NCBI GenBank assembly: GCA_900771955.1 | Contig: CAAGPW010000170.1 | Location: 1 to 14,016, forward strand | Length of the DNA stretch: 14,016 nucleotides | DNA from: Lachnospiraceae bacterium | Lineage (GTDB): Bacteria > Bacillota > Clostridia > Lachnospirales > Lachnospiraceae | Direction of reading: 5' to 3' | In this document: positions 13,052 to 14,016 of the stretch, piece by piece | Position numbering within the stretch: the stretch's first letter is position 1 | Layout: every line of letters starts with the position of its first letter | Program-made: the position numbers and the translations under genes | Notes under the pieces: model-generated | What the model was told of the DNA's origin: nothing | The model's input: the letters and a program-made list of their open reading frames with translations, nothing else | The model's database searches: none

Positions 13052-13738
13052 TCACACACTCTTCTCTATCTTTTCCACAAGTAAAATATCTCCCTGCACC
13101 CGAAATTTAATCTCATAACCAGCAAAGCCAAATCCGTACACCCTTGTCTCATCCTTCTGATAGGATGGTCTTGGATCTTCAGACAGGACAGCAAGCAGTG
13201 CTTTCCTTTTTTCCGCCGGCAGCTTCAGGAGCAGTTCGTCCGGGCAGGAAACCTGTAAGGCATAATCCTTTACTTTCCCGGCGAATCCCGCCGCCGCATC
13301 CGGAACCGCCTCAATATGCGGAAGATACGGCTTGATATCATAAATTGGTGTCCCATTCATCAGATCTGCTCCAGAAACGATCAGCACATCCCCATTCTTT
13401 TCTGTGTGCCGGATCTCCTCCAGCGCAACTAACGAAAGTCCGATCGGATTCGGGCGGAAAGGTGACCTCGTTGCAAATACTCCTACTCTGGTATTCCCGC
13501 CAAGCCTCGGCGGCCGGACCGTCGGCGACCATGCTTTTCCCGCATTTTCGGAAAATCCCCATATCAGCCAGAAATGCGAATACTCTTCCATACCGCGCAG
13601 GGCATCCGGATTCCTGTATTCTTTTTCAAAAACAAGCATCGCCTTTAATTCCGGCACCAGATTTCCCTGCCTCGGTATTCCAAACTTGGAAGGGAAATCC
13701 GTGTGAATAAAGGCGATCGGTCTTAATACAGTATCCAT
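13052..13738 (-). CDS. trmO: tRNA (N6-threonylcarbamoyladenosine(37)-N6)-methyltransferase TrmO
   Basis: This 228-residue protein belongs to the TrmO (YaeB/TsaA-like) family, which uses S-adenosylmethionine to methylate t6A at position 37 of certain tRNAs, improving decoding of ACY codons. Diagnostic segments are GVFATRSPFRPNPIGLS (about 86-102), GTPIYDIKPYLPHIEAVPDA (about 128-147) and the C-terminal DPRPSYQ (about 187-193), which marks the full-length TrmO form. Length is normal for the bacterial two-domain protein. The ATG lies 3 bp after the stop of the alaX-type gene and has only a weak AGGA site, so translation is probably coupled to that gene. Both products act on tRNA, which makes an operon sensible. 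No clear terminator follows. Confidence 0.95.
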   Translation of the reverse strand: MDTVLRPIAFIHTDFPSKFGIPRQGNLVPELKAMLVFEKEYRNPDALRGMEEYSHFWLIWGFSENAGKAWSPTVRPPRLGGNTRVGVFATRSPFRPNPIGLSLVALEEIRHTEKNGDVLIVSGADLMNGTPIYDIKPYLPHIEAVPDAAAGFAGKVKDYALQVSCPDELLLKLPAEKRKALLAVLSEDPRPSYQKDETRVYGFGFAGYEIKFRVQGDILLVEKIEKSV

Positions 13739-13741
13739 ATC

Positions 13742-14016
13742 CTATTCCAGCGCAGCGCGGATATCCGATTCGGATGCGGTAACGGAGCCCTGCACCATCT
13801 CCGGTTTTCCTCCGCCTTTTGCTCCGAATTTTTCGCGCAGCACCTTTGCCGCCTCACGGCAGTCCTCCGATTTGCTCCCGACAATATAATGATATCCGTC
13901 TGCATCAGATCCGGCAAAAATACCGCAGAGCCCTTCATGTGTCTCAACCAGTGTATTGACTGCATTGCGCATGACCGGGACGTCCAGATCTTCCTCAAAC
14001 AAAAACACATCTGCCT
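13742..14016 (-). CDS. Alanyl-tRNA editing protein (AlaX-type), C-terminal part, cut by the window edge
   Basis: The reading frame is open to the right edge, so only the last 91 residues or so are seen and the start lies outside. The visible part is a DHHA1-type domain: GIFAGSDADGYHYIVGS, then FGAKGGGKPEMVQGSV near the C-terminus. The pattern GGGxPEMxQGSV followed by a short tail fits free-standing AlaX editing proteins, which remove serine or glycine from mischarged tRNA-Ala. The C-terminus of alanyl-tRNA synthetase usually reads more like GGGRPDMAQAGG, so I prefer AlaX, but the synthetase cannot be excluded without the N-terminal part. It is followed after 3 bp by trmO. Confidence 0.75.
   Translation of the reverse strand, partial: ADVFLFEEDLDVPVMRNAVNTLVETHEGLCGIFAGSDADGYHYIVGSKSEDCREAAKVLREKFGAKGGGKPEMVQGSVTASESDIRAALE

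Noticed and set aside
13742..14016. C-terminus of alanyl-tRNA synthetase (alaS)
   Set aside because: The GGGxPEMxQGSV pattern and short tail fit AlaX editing proteins better. Only the missing N-terminal part can settle it.
1..14016. CRISPR array, insertion sequence, prophage or defence system
   Set aside because: No regularly spaced repeats, transposase, integrase, phage or nuclease motifs were seen. All long minus- and plus-strand genes are metabolic, transport, regulatory or tRNA-related.

Overview
The window looks like chromosomal DNA of a low-to-moderate GC anaerobic Firmicute, most likely a Lachnospiraceae-type Clostridium relative. The basis is strong AGGAGG-type ribosome binding sites, consensus sigma-A promoters (TTGACA, 17 bp, TATAAT-like), T-tailed intrinsic terminators, a Gram-positive-type BirA operator and an HD-GYP protein. 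The genus is inference. I see no mobile element, CRISPR array, rRNA or tRNA gene. Ten genes are present; nine are complete and one runs off the right edge.

Layout from the left. Positions 1-198 hold two strong hairpin terminators below a MATE-family efflux gene (199-1578, minus). Next is bioY, the substrate subunit of the biotin ECF transporter (1697-2248, minus), with a consensus promoter and a BirA operator that overlaps the stop codon of the gene before it. From 2393 to 8894 a tightly packed minus-strand operon reads, in transcription order: M20 amidohydrolase, HutF-like amidohydrolase, urocanase (hutU), imidazolonepropionase (hutI), hutD. Upstream lie an RpiR-type regulator (9062-9928, minus) and a divergent acetolactate-synthase-like ThDP enzyme (10145-11815, plus). 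The right part carries an HD-GYP protein (11818-12891, minus), the tRNA methyltransferase trmO (13052-13738, minus) and the 3' end of an alaX-type alanyl-tRNA editing gene (13742 to the edge, minus).

How the genes work together. HutU and HutI take urocanate to N-formimino-glutamate. No hutH, hutG (either family) or ftcD is in the window. Instead the operon has a COG0402-type amidohydrolase with HutF-like substrate residues and an M20 hydrolase of the N-carbamoyl-amino-acid hydrolase/allantoate amidohydrolase group. I infer a route formiminoglutamate -> N-formylglutamate + NH3 -> glutamate + formate, in which the M20 enzyme replaces the usual HutG deformylase. This is the main candidate for something little described.

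Regulation. A perfect 18-bp inverted repeat just downstream of the rpiR promoter recurs at 15/18 identity over the -35 box of the divergent ThDP gene and at 14/18 identity in front of the hut operon. This suggests that one RpiR-type protein, with an unusual SIS ligand loop, controls all three units. The hut leader also has a near-consensus promoter followed by an intrinsic terminator, which suggests attenuation or at least separation from rpiR read-through.
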